Source: Liolophura sinensis (Eukaryota > Mollusca > Polyplacophora > Chitonida > Chitonidae). From it: a stretch of DNA of 64,000 bases. Under the pieces are notes generated by a model that did not search any database, was not told the origin of the DNA, and worked only from the letters and a program-made list of their open reading frames with translations. Below are positions 9,885 through 21,414 of the stretch, one piece after another (within the stretch, counting starts at the first letter, position 1; every line of letters starts with the position of its first letter). The DNA lies in contig NW_027018087.1 in NCBI RefSeq assembly GCF_032854445.1, forward strand, positions 23,314 through 87,313, in the 5' to 3' direction. The translations under genes and the position numbers were made by a program.

Positions 9885-11532
9885 CTCTTACCAGCAGCAC
9901 TGGAACAGTTTTTCCACTTTTGCATTTTTGCCTGGTCTTTTTGTTAATTGAAACCGGCTACACTGCACTCTGTACAATCGCGACTGGTCATTACTATATT
10001 CAACTTTTGACTATAAGTTATGTGCCCTTCGGTAGCCCAGAAGACCTGAAATCTTTGGGCTAAGCCCATTTAACTCACCCAGCAATTGCCTTACTTCTAA
10101 GTGCAAGACAATCTCAATGTCTTTATCTACGTGTAGAAAAACCACACCATTTGTAAGTGAAAAACACAAGGTACTTGATACAGTCTGCTGTGAAAAGTAC
10201 AACTAAACACTGACCCACATTTATAAGGTGCCAAAAGATCTGGAATTGGGCCACGCATCGGCAACTGTTAAAAAATTGCAAATATCCCTGGTTTCCATGG
10301 ACTAAGAGCCGTTGCTGGGCACGTGATTATGACATCAATGATCATTGATCTGTCGCTACAGCCAAAAGTATTGGTCGGAGAGCAACGCGGTTTGCACCAT
10401 TCGATTTCTCGTCACAAAATACGTCGGATTAGCCTCTTACTAGTAGCACTGGAACAGTTTTTTCCACTTTTGCATTTTTGCTTCGTCTTTTTGTTAATTG
10501 AAATCGGCTAAACTGTACTCTGTACAATCGCGACTGGTCATTACTATATTCAACTTTTGACTATAAGTTATGTGCCCTTCGGTAGCCCAGAAGACGTCAA
10601 ATCTTTGGGCTAAGCCCATTTAACTCACCCAGCAATTGCCTTACTTCTAAGTGCAAGACAATCTCAATGTCTTTATCTACGTGTAGAAAAACCACACCAT
10701 TTGTACGTGAAAAACACAAGGTACTTGATACAGTCTGCTGTAAAATGTACAACTGAAAACTAACCCACTTCAGTAAGGTGCCAAAAGATGCGGAATTGAG
10801 CCAGGCATCGGCAGCTGTTGAAAAATTGCAAATTTCCCTGGTTTCCATAAAGTAAGAGCCGTTGCTGGGCACGTGATTATGACATCAATGATCATTCAAT
10901 TGTCACTACAGCCAAAAGTATTGGTCGGAGAGCAACGCGGTTTGCACCATTCGATTTGTCGTCACAAAATACGTCGGATTAGCCTCTTACCAGCAGCACT
11001 GGAACAGTTTTTCCACTTTTGCATTTTTGCCTGGTCTTTTTGTTAATTGAAACAGGCTACACTGTACTCTGTGCAATCGCGACTGGTCATTACTATATTC
11101 AACTTTTGACTATAAGTTATGTGCCCTTCGGTAGCCCAGAAGACCTGAAATCTTTGGGCTAAGCCCATTTAACTCACCCAGCAATTGCCTTACTTCTAAG
11201 TGCAAGACAATCTCAATGTCTTTATCTACGTGTAGAAAAACCACACCATTTGTACGTGAAAAACACAAGGTACTTGATACAGTCTGCTGTGAAAAGTACA
11301 ACTAAACACTGACCCAAATTTATAAGGTGCCAAAAGATGTGGAATTGGGCCAGGCATCGGCAGCTGTTAAAAAATTGCAAATATCCCTGGTTTCCATGGA
11401 GTAAGAGCCGTTGCTGGGCACGTGATTATGACATAAATGATCATTTAATTGTCGCTACAGCCAAAAGTATTGGTCGGAGAGCAACGCGGTTTGCACCATT
11501 CGATTTCTCGTCACAAAATACGTCGGATTAGC
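9885..11532. repeat. Shortened copy of the m9-m12 module (m19-m21)
   Basis: m19 (9885-10433) matches m9, with private changes 'gatctgg', 'gcaactg' and 'ggactaag'. m20 (10434-10983) begins like m10 and ends like m11. m21 (10984-11532) matches m12, including 'ctctgtgcaatcg', but has 'aaacaggc' and ends 'catttaattgtcgc'. Three monomers thus stand where the earlier module has four, consistent with loss of one repeat length inside m20. The m11-m12 and m20-m21 parts lie 4943 bp apart. Confidence 0.88.
10434..10983. repeat. Fusion monomer m20 (m10-type start, m11-type end)
   Basis: The first part carries the m10 markers 'gcttcg', 'ggctaaac' and 'gacgtc'. The second part carries the m11 markers 'aaaatgtac', 'gaaaactaac', 'ccataaagtaag' and 'tttgtcg'. 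The switch lies between about 10595 and 10743. Length is 550 bp only because of a T6 run, so the join is in register. Unequal crossover between neighbouring copies is the simplest explanation (inference); gene conversion is the alternative. Confidence 0.82.
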
Positions 11533-13728
11533 CTCCTACTAGTAGCACTGGAACAGTTTTTCCACTTTTGCATTTTTGCTTCGTCTTTTTGTTAATTGAA
11601 ATCGGCTAAACTGTACTCTGTACAATCGCGACTGGTCATTACTATATTCAACTTTTGACTATAAGTTATGTGCCCTTCGGTAGCCCAGAAGACGTCAAAT
11701 CTTTGGGCTAAGCCCATTTAACTCACCCAGCAATTGCCTTACTTCTAAGTGCAAGACAATCTCAATGTCTTTATCTACGTGTAGAAAAACCACACCATTT
11801 CTACATGAAAACAACAAGGTACTTGATACAGTCTGCTGTAAAAAGTACAACTGAACACTAACCCACTTCAGTAAGGTGCCAAAAGATGCGGAATTGAGCC
11901 AGGCATCGGCAGCTGTTGAAAAATTGCAAATTTCCCTGGTTTCCATGGAGTAAGAGCCGTTGCTACGCACGTGATTATGACATAAATGATCATTCAATTG
12001 TCGCTACAGCCAAAAGTATTGGTCGGAGAGCAACGCGGATTGCACCATTCGATTTCTCGTCACAAAATACGTCGGATTAGGCTCTTACTAGTAGCACTGC
12101 AACAGTTTTTCCACTTTTGCATTTTTGCCTGGTGTTTTTGTTAATTGAAATCGGCTACACTGTACTCTGTACAATCGCGACTGGTCATTACTATATTCAA
12201 CTTTTGACTATAAGTTATGTGCCCTTCGGTAGCCCAGAAGACCTGAAATCTTTGGGCTAAGCCCATTTAACTCACCCAGCAATTGCCTTAATTCTAAGTG
12301 CAAGACAATCTCAATGTCTTTATCTACGTGTAGAAAAACCACACCATTTGTACGTGAAAAACACAAGGTACTTGATACAGTCTGCTGTAAAAAGTACAAC
12401 TGAACACTAACCCACTTCAGTAAGGTGCCAAAAGATGCGGAATTGAGCCAGGCATCGGCAGCTGTTGAAAAATTGCAAATTTCCCTGGTTTCCATGGAGT
12501 AAGAGCCGTTGCTGGGCACGTGATTATGACATAAATGATCATTCATTTGTCGCTACAGCCAAAAGTATTGGTCGGAGAGCAACGCGGATTGCACCATTCG
12601 ATTTCTCGTCACAAAATACGTCGGATTAGGCTCTTACTAGTAGCACTGGAACAGTTTTTCCACTTTTGCATTTTTACCTGGTCTTTTTGTTAATTGAAAT
12701 CGGCTACACTGTACTCTGTACAATCGCGACTGGTCATTACTATATTCAACTTTTGACTATAAGTTATGTGCCCTTCGGTAGCCCAGAAGACGTCAAATCT
12801 TTGGGCTAAGCCCATTTAACTCACCCAGCAATTGCCTTACTTCTAAGTCCAAGACAATCTCAATGTCTTGATCTACGTGTAGAAAAACCACACCATTTGT
12901 ACGTAAAAAACACAAGGTACTTGATACAGTCTGCTGTAAAAAGTACAACTGAACACTGACCCACTTCAGTAAGGTGCCAAAAGATGCGGAATTGAGCCAG
13001 GCATCGGCAGCTGTTGAAAAATTGCAAATTTCCCTGGTTTCCATGGAGTAAGAGCCGTTGCTGGGCACGTGATTATGACATAAATGATCATTCATTTGTC
13101 GCTACAGCCAAAAGTATTGGTCGGAGAGCAACGCGGATTGCACCATTCGATTTCTCGTCACAAAATACGTCGGAATAGGCTCTTACTAGTAGCACTGGAA
13201 CAGTTTTTCCACTTTTGCATTTTTGCCTGGTGCTTTTGTTAATTGAAATCGGCTACACTGTACTCTGTACAATCGCGACTGGTCATTACTATATTCAACT
13301 TTTGACTATAAGTTATGTGCCCTTCGGTAGCCCAGAAGACGTCAAATCTTTCGGCTAAGCCCATTTAACTCACCCAGCAATTGCCTTACTTCTAAGTCCA
13401 AGACAATCTTAATGTCTTTATCTACGTGTAGAAAAACCACACCATTTGTACGTAAAAAACACAAGGTACTTGATACAGTCTGCTGTAAAAAGTACAACTG
13501 AACACTGACCCACTTCAGTAAGGTGCCAAAAGATGCGGAATTGAGCCAGGCATCGGCAGCTGTTGAAAAATTGCAAATTTCCCTGGTTTCCATGGAGTAA
13601 AAGCCGTTGCTGGGCACGTGATTATGACATAAATGATCATTCATTTGTCGCTACAGCCAAAAGTATTGGTCGGAGAGCAACGCGGATTGCACCATTCGAT
13701 TTCTCGTCACAAAATACGTCGGATTAGG
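11533..13728. repeat. Four form-A monomers (m22-m25): W-like, X, and m15-like
   Basis: Starts are 11533, 12082, 12631 and 13180. m22 is W-like ('tttctacatgaaaacaac', 'gctacgcacg', 'cggattg') but keeps 'ttgggc'. m23 is type X, marked by 'ctgcaacag', 'ggtgttttt' and 'gacctg', with 'attctaag' private to it. m24 has 'acctgg' and 'cttgatctac'. m25 matches m15-m17 with 'ggtgctttt' and 'gtaaaagcc'. The W-then-X order recurs at 63154-64000. Confidence 0.82.
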
Positions 13729-14826
13729 CTCTTACCAGCAGCACTGGAACAGTTTTTCCACTTCTGCATTTTTACCTGGTCTTTTTGTTAATTGAAATCG
13801 GCTACACTGTACTCTGTACAATCGCGACTGGTCATTACTATATTCAACTTTTGACTATAAGTTATGTGCCCTTCGGTAGCCCAGAAGACGTCAAATCTAT
13901 CGGCTAAGCCCATTCAACTCACCCAGCAATTGTCTTACTTCTAAGTCCAAGACAATCTCAATGTCTTTATCTACGTGTAGAAAAACCAGACCATTTGTAC
14001 ATAAAAAACACAAGGTACTTGATACAGTCTGCTGTGAAAAGTACAACTAAACACTGACCCACATTTATAAGGTGCCAAAAGATGTGGAATTGGGCCAGGC
14101 ATCGGCAGCTGTTAAAAAATTGCAAATATCCCTGGTTTCCATGGAGTAAGAGCCGTTGCTGGGCACGTGATTATGACATCAATGATCATTGATCTGTCGC
14201 TACAGCCAAAAGTATTGGTCGGAGAGCAACGCAGTTTGCACCATTCGATTTCTCGTCACAAAATACGTCGGATTAGCCTCTTACTAGTAGCACTGGAACA
14301 GTTTTTCCACTTTTGCATTTTTGCTTCGTCTTTTTGTTAATTGAAATCGGCTACACTGTACTCTGTACAATCGCGACTGGTCATTACTATATTCAACTTT
14401 TGACTATAAGTTATGTGCCCTTCGGTAGCCCAGAAGACGTCAAATCTTTGGGCTAAGCCCATTTAACTCACCCAGCAATTGCCTTACTTCTAAGTGCAAG
14501 ACAATCTCAATGTCTTTATCTACGTGTAGAAAAACCACACCATTTGTACGTGAAAAACACAAGGTACTTGATACAGTCTGCGGTAAAAAGTACAACTGAA
14601 CACTGACCCACTTCAGTAAGGTGCCAAAAGATGCGGAATTGAGCCAGGCATCGGCAGCTGTTGAAAAATTGCAAATTTCCCTGGTTTCCATGGAGTAAGA
14701 GCTGTTGCTGGGCACGTGATTATGACATAAATGATCATTCAATTGTCACTACAGGCACAAGTGTTGGTCGGAGAGCAACGCGGTTTGCACCATTCGATTT
14801 CTCGTCACAAAATACGTCGGATTAGC
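13729..14826. repeat. B-A monomer pair (m26-m27)
   Basis: m26 (13729-14277) is form B with 'acctgg', 'ctatcggc', 'cattcaac', 'cagacc' and the 16-bp palindrome; it resembles m4 in its middle part. m27 (14278-14826) is form A with 'gcttcg', 'ctgcggtaaaa', 'gagctgttg' and 'caggcacaagtgttgg'. The 'caggcacaag' variant links m27 to the form-C block that follows. Confidence 0.8.
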
Positions 14827-17571
14827 CTCTTACCAGCAGCACTGGAACAGTTTGTCCACTTTTGCATTTTTGCCTGGTCTTTTTGTTAATTGAAATCGGC
14901 TACACTGTACTCTGTACAATCGCGACTGGTCATTACTATATTCAACTTTTGACTATAAGTTATGTGCCCTTCGGTAGCCCAGAAGACCTGAAATCTTTGG
15001 GCTAAACCCATTTAACTCACCCAGCAATTGCCTTACTTCTAAGTGCAAGAAAATCTCAATGTCTTTATCTACGTGTAGAAAAACCACACCATTTGCACGT
15101 GAAAAGCACAAGGTACTTGATACAGTCTGCTGTAAAAAGTACAACTGACCACAGACCCACATGAATAAGGTGCCAAAAGATGCGGAATTGAGCCAGGCAT
15201 CGGCAGCTGTTGAAAAATTGCAAATTTCCCTGGTTTCCATGGAGTAAGAGCCGCTGCTGGGCACGTGATTATGACATAAATGATCATTCAATTGTCACTA
15301 CAGGCACAAGTGTTGGTCGGAGAGCAACGCGGTTTGCACCATTCGATTTCTCGTCACAAAATACGTCGGATTAGCCTCTTACCAGCAGCACTGGAACAGT
15401 TTGTCCACTTTTGCATTTTTGCCTGGTCTTTTTGTTAATTGAAATCGGCTACACTGTACTCTGTACAATCGCGACTGGTCATTACTATATTCAACTTTTG
15501 ACTATAAGTTATGTACCCTTCGGTAGCCCAGAAGACCTGAAATCTTTGGGCTAAGCCCATTTAACTCACCCAGCAATTGCCTTACTTCTAAGTGCAAGAA
15601 AATCTCAATGTCTTTATCTACGTGTAGAAAAACCACACCATTTGTACGTGAAAAACACAAGGTACTTGATACAGTCTGCTGTAAAAAGTACAACTGACCA
15701 CAGACCCACATGAATAAGGTGCCAAAAGATGCGGAATTGAGCCAGGCATCGGCAGCTGTTGAAAAATTGCAAATTTCCCTGGTTTCCATGGAGTAAGAGC
15801 CGTTGCTGGGCACGTGATTATGACATCAATGATCATTCAATTGTCACTACAGCCAAAAGTATTGGTCGGAGAGCAACGCGGTTTGCACCATTCGATTTCT
15901 CGTCACAAAATACGTCGGATTAGCCTCTTACCAGCAGCACTGGAACAGTTTTTCCACTTTTGCATTTTTGCCTGGTCTTTTTGTTAATTGAAACCGGCTA
16001 CACTGCACTCTGTACAATCGCGACTGGTCATTACTATATTCAACTTTTGACTATAAGTTATGTGCCCTTCGGCAGCCCAGAAGACCTGAAATCTTTGGGC
16101 TAAGCCCATTTAACTCACCCAGCAATTGCCTTACTTCTAAGTGCAAGACAATCTCAATGTCTTTATCTACGTGTAGAAAAACCACACCATTTGTACGTGA
16201 AAAACACAAGGTACTTGATACAGTCTGCTGTGAAAAGTACAACTAAACACTGACCCACATTTATAAAGTGCCAAAAGATGTGGAATTGGGCCAGGCATCG
16301 GCAGCTGTTAATAAATTGCAAATATCCCTGGTTTCCATGGAGTAAGAGCCGTTGCTGGGCACGTGATTATGACATCAATGATCATTCAATTGTCACTACA
16401 GGCACAAGTGTTGGTCGGAGAGCAACGCGGTTTGCACCATTCGATTTCTCGTCACAAAATACGTCGGATTAGCCTCTTACCAGCAGCACTGGAACAGTTT
16501 GTCCACTTTTGCATTTTTGCCTGGTCTTTTTGTTAATTGAAATCGGCTACACTGTACTCTCTACAATCGCGACTGGTCATTACTATATTCAAGTTTTGAC
16601 TATAAGTTATGTGCCCTTCGGTAGCCCAGAAGACCTGAAATCTTTGGGCTAAGCCCATTTAACTCACCCAGCAATTGCCTTACTTCTAAGTGCAAGAAAA
16701 TCTCAATGTCTTTATCTACGTGTAGAAAAACCACACCATTTGTACGTGAAAAACACAAGGTACTTGATACAGTCTGCTGTAAAAAGTACAACTGACCACA
16801 GACCCACATGAATAAGGTGCCAAAAGATGCGGAATTGAGCCAGGCATCGGCAGCTGTTGAAAAATTGCAAATTTCCCTGGTTTCCATGGAGTAAGAGCCG
16901 TTGCTGGGCACGTGATTATGACATCAATGATCATTCAATTGTCACTACAGCCAAAAGTATTGGTCGGAGAGCAACGCGGTTTGCACCATTCGATTTGTCG
17001 TCACAAAATACGTCGGATTAGCCTCTTACCAGCAGCACTGGAACAGTTTTTCCACTTTTGCATTTTTGCCTGGTCTTTTTGTTAATTGAAACCGGCTACA
17101 CTGCACTCTGTACAATCGCGACTGGTCATTACTATATTCAACTTTTGACTATAAGTTATGTGCCCTTCGGTAGCCCAGAAGACCTGAAATCTTTGGGCTA
17201 AGCCCATTTAACTCACCCAGCAATTGCCTTACTTCTAAGTGCAAGACAATCTCAATGTCTTTATCTACGTGTAGAAAAACCACACCATTTGTACGTGAAA
17301 AACACAAGGTACTTGATACAGTCTGCTGTGAAAAGTACAACTAAACACTGACCCACATTTATAAGGTGCCAAAAGATGTGGAATTGGGCCACGCATCGGC
17401 AGCTGTTAAAAAATTGCAAATATCCCTGGTTTCCATGGAGTAAGAGCCGTTGCTGGGCACGTGATTATGACATCAATGATCATTGATCTGTCGCTACAGC
17501 CAAAAGTATTGGTCGGAGAGCAACGCGGTTTGCACCATTCGATTTCTCGTCACAAAATACGTCGGATTAGC
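14827..17571. repeat. Form-C block with a duplicated C-B pair (m28-m32)
   Basis: Starts are 14827, 15376, 15925, 16474 and 17023; forms are C, C, B, C, B. Form C has 'gtttgtcc', 'gcaagaaaatc' and 'ccacagacccacatgaat'. The pair m29-m30 is repeated as m31-m32, 1098 bp downstream. m28 carries private changes ('gctaaaccc', 'tttgcacgtg', 'ccgctgctg'). m30 has 'ataaagtgcc' and 'gttaataaattg'. Form C reappears only at 42271, 46110 and 55464, where 'gcaagaaaatc' is replaced by 'gcaagacaatc'. Confidence 0.87.
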
Positions 17572-18669
17572 CTCTTACTAGTAGCACTGGAACAGTTTTT
17601 CCACTTTTGCATTTTTGCTTCGTCTTTTTGTTAATTGAAATCGGCTAAACTGTACTCTGTACAATCGCGACTGGTCATTACTATATTCAACTTTTGACTA
17701 TAAGTTATGTGCCCTTCGGTAGCCCAGAAGACGTCAAATCTTTGGGCTAAGCCCATTTAACTCACCCAGCAATTGCCTTACTTCTAAGTGCAAGACAATC
17801 TCAATGTCTTTATCTACGTGTAGAAAAACCACACCATTTGTACGTGAAAAACACAAGGTACTTGATACAGTCTGCTGTGAAACGTACAACTGAACACTGA
17901 CCCACTTCAGTAAGGTGCCAAAAGATGCGGAATTGAGCCAGGCATCGGCAGCTGTTGAAAAATTGCAAATTTCCCTGGTTTCCATGGAGTAAGAGCTGTT
18001 GCTGGGCACGTAATTATGACATAAATGATCATTCATTTGTCGCTACAGCCAAAAGTATTGGTCGGAGAGCAACGCGGTTTGCACCATTCGATTTGTCGTC
18101 ACAAAATACGTCGGATTAGCTTCTTACCAGCAGCACTGGAACAGTTTTTCCACTTTTGCATTTTTGCCTGGTCTTTTTGTTAATTGAAACCGGCTACACT
18201 GTACTCTGTACAATCGCGACTGGTCATTACTATATTCAACTTTTGACTATAAGTTATGTGCCCTTCGGTAGCCCAGAAGACCTGAAATCTTTGGGCTAAG
18301 CCCATTTAACTCACCCAGCAATTGCCTTACTTCTAAGTGCAAGACAATCTCAATGTCTTTATCTACGTGTAGAAAAACCACACCATTTGTACGTGAAAAA
18401 CACAAGGTACTTGATACAGTCTGCTGTGAAAAGTACAACTGAACACTGACCCACTTCAGTAAGGTGCCAAAAGATGTGGAATTGGGCCAGGCATCGGCAG
18501 CTGTTAAAAAATTCCAAATATCCCTGGTTTCCATGGAGTAAGAGCCGTTGCTGGGCACGTGATTATGACATAAATGATCATTCAATTGTCGCTACAGCCA
18601 AAAGTATTGGTCGGAGAGCAACGCGGTTTGCACCATTCGATTTCTCGTCACAAAATACGTCGGATTAGC
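17572..18669. repeat. Monomers m33-m34, with an A/B hybrid in m34
   Basis: m33 (17572-18120) is form A like m10 ('gcttcg', 'aaacgtac', 'gagctgttg') but has 'cacgtaatt', which breaks the CACGTG site. m34 (18121-18669) carries A-form 'gaacactgacccacttcag' at about 18440-18457, then switches to B-form 'gatgtggaattgggcc' and 'gttaaaaaattcc' from about 18474. Its relative m46 (24704) has the B form in both places, so m34 holds a short A-type tract. Gene conversion is the likely cause (inference). Confidence 0.82.
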
Positions 18670-21414
18670 CTCTTACTAGTAGCACTGGAAAAGTTTTTCC
18701 ACTTTTGCATTTTTGCCTGGTCTTTTTGTTAATTGAAATCGGCTAAACTGTACTCTGTACAATCGCGACTGGTCATTACTATATTCAACTTTTGACTATA
18801 AGTTATGTGCCCTTCGGTAGCCCAGAAGACGTCAAATCTTTGGGCTAAGCCCATTTAACTCACCCAGCAATTGCCTTACTTCTAAGTGCAAGACAATCTC
18901 AATGTCTTTATCTACGTGTAGAAAAACCACACCATTTGTACGTGAAAAACACAAGGTACTTGATACAGTCTGCTGTAAAAAGTACAACTGAACACTAACC
19001 CACTTCAGTAAGGTGCCAAAAGATGCGGAATTGAGCCAGGCATCGGCAGTTGTTGAAAAATTGCAAATTTCCCTGGTTTCCATGGAGTAAGAGCCGTTGC
19101 TACGCACGTGATTATGACATAAATGATCATTTAATTGTCGCTACAGCCAAAAGTATTGGTCGGAGAGCAACGCGGATTGCACCATTCGATTTCTCGTCAC
19201 AAAATACGTCGGATTAGGCTCTTACTACTAGCACTGGAACAGTTTTTCCACTTTTGCATTTTTGCCTGGTCTTTTTGTTAATTGAAATCGGCTACACTGT
19301 ACTCTGTACAATCGCGACTGGTCATTACTATATTCAACTTTTGACTATAAGTTATGTGCCCTTCGGTAGCCCAGAAGACCTGAAATCTTTGGGCCAAGCC
19401 CATTTAACTCACCCAGCAATTGCCTTACTTCTAAGTCCAAGACAATCTCAATGTCTTTATCTACGTGTAGAAAAACCACACCATTTGTACATAAAAACCA
19501 CAAGGTACTTGATACAGTCTGCTGTAAAAAGTACAACTAAACACTGACCCACATTTTTAAGGTGCCAAAAGAAGCAGAATTGGGCCAGGCATCGGCAGCT
19601 GTTAAAAAATTGCAAATATCCCTGGTTTCCATGGAGTAAGAGCCGTTGCTGGGCACGTGATTATGACATCAATGATCAATCAATTGTCACTACAGCCAAA
19701 AGTATTGGTCGGAGAGCAACGCGGTTTGCACCATTCGATTTCTCGTCACAAAATACGTCGGATTAGCCTCTTACCAGAAGGACTGGAACAGTTTTTTCAC
19801 TTTTGCATTTTTGCCTGGTCTTTTTGTTAATTGAAATCGGCTACACTGTACTCTGTACAATCGCGACTGGTCATTACTATATTCAACTTTTGACTATAAG
19901 TTATGTGCCCTTCGGTAGCCCAGAAGACGTCAAATCTTTGGGCTAAGCCCATTTAACTCACCCAGCAATTGCATTACTTCTAAGTGCAAGACAATCTCAA
20001 TGTCTTTATCTACGTGTAGAAAAACTACACCATTTGTACGTGAAAAACACAAGGTACTTGATACAGTCTGCTGTAAAAAGTACAACTGAACACTGACCCA
20101 CTTCAGTAAGGTGCCAAAAGATGCGGAATTGAGCCAGGCATCGGCAGCTGTTGAAAAATTGCAAATATCCCTGGTTTCCATGGAGTAAGAGCCGTTGCTG
20201 GACACGTGATTATGACATCAATGATCATTCAATTGTCACTACAGGCAAAAGTATTGGTCGGAGAGCAACGCGGTTTGCACCATTCGATTTGTCGTCACAA
20301 AATACGTCGGATTAGCCTCTTTCCAGAAGCACTGGAACAGTTTTTCCACTTTTGCATTTTTGCCTGGTCTTTTTGTTAATTGAAATCGGCTACACTGTAC
20401 TCTGTACAATCGCGACTGGTCATTACTATATTCAACTTTTGACTATAAGTTATGTGCCCTTCGGTAGCCCAGAAGACGTCAAATCTTTGGGCCAAGCCCA
20501 TTTAACTCACCCAGCAATTGCCTTACTTCTAAGTGCAAGACAATCTCAATGTCTTTATCTACGTGTAGAAAAACTACACCATTTGTACGTGAAAACCACA
20601 AGGTACTTGATACAGTCTGCTGTAAAAAGTACAACTGAACACTGACCCACTTCAGTAAGGTGCCAAAAGATGCGGAATTGAGCCAGGCATCGGCAGCTGT
20701 TGAAAAATTGCAAATTTCCCTGGTTTCCATGGAGTAAGAGCCGTTGCTGGGCACGTGATTATGACATAAATGATCATTCAATTGTCACTACAGCCAAAAG
20801 TATTGGTCGGAGAGCAACGCGGTTTGCACCATTCGATTTCTCGTCACAAAATACGTCGGATTAGCCTCTTACCAGCAGCACTGGAACAGTTTTTCCACTT
20901 TTGCATTTTTGCCTGGTCTTTTTGTTAATTGAAATCGGCTACACTGTACTCTGTACAATCGCGACTGGTCATTACTATATTCAACTTTTGACTATAAGTT
21001 ATGTGCCCTTCGGTAGCCCAGAAGACGTCAAATCTTTGGGCTAAGCCCATTTAACTCACCCAGCAATTGTCTTACTTCTAAGTCCAAGACAATCTCAATG
21101 TCTTTATCTACGTGTAGAAAAACCAGACCATTTGTACATAAAAAACACAAGGTACTTGATACAGTCTGCTGTAAAAAGTACAACTAAACACTAACCCACA
21201 TTTATAAGGTGCCAAAAGATGTGGAATTGGGCCAGGCATCGGCAGCTGTTAAAAAATTGCAAATATCCCTGGTTTCCATGGAGTAAGAGCCGTTGCTGGG
21301 CACGTAATTATGACATCAATAATCATTGATCTGTCGCTACCGCCAAAAGTATTGGTCGGAGAGCAACGCGGTTTGCACCATTCGATTTCTCGTCACAAAA
21401 TACGTTGGATTAGC
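18670..21414. repeat. Five-monomer unit, copy 1 (m35-m39)
   Basis: Starts are 18670, 19219, 19768, 20317 and 20866; forms A, B, A, A, B; length exactly 2745. m35 has 'ggaaaag', 'cagttgttg' and 'gctacgcacg'. m36 has 'ctactagc', 'gggccaagccc', 'cacatttttaagg' and 'gaagcagaattg'. m37 has 'ccagaaggactgg', 'ttgcattac' and 'ctggacacg'. m38 has 'tttccagaagc' and 'gtgaaaaccac'. m39 has 'cagacc', 'cacgtaatt' and 'tacgttgg'. The same order of private variants repeats at 21415 and 25252. Confidence 0.92.
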
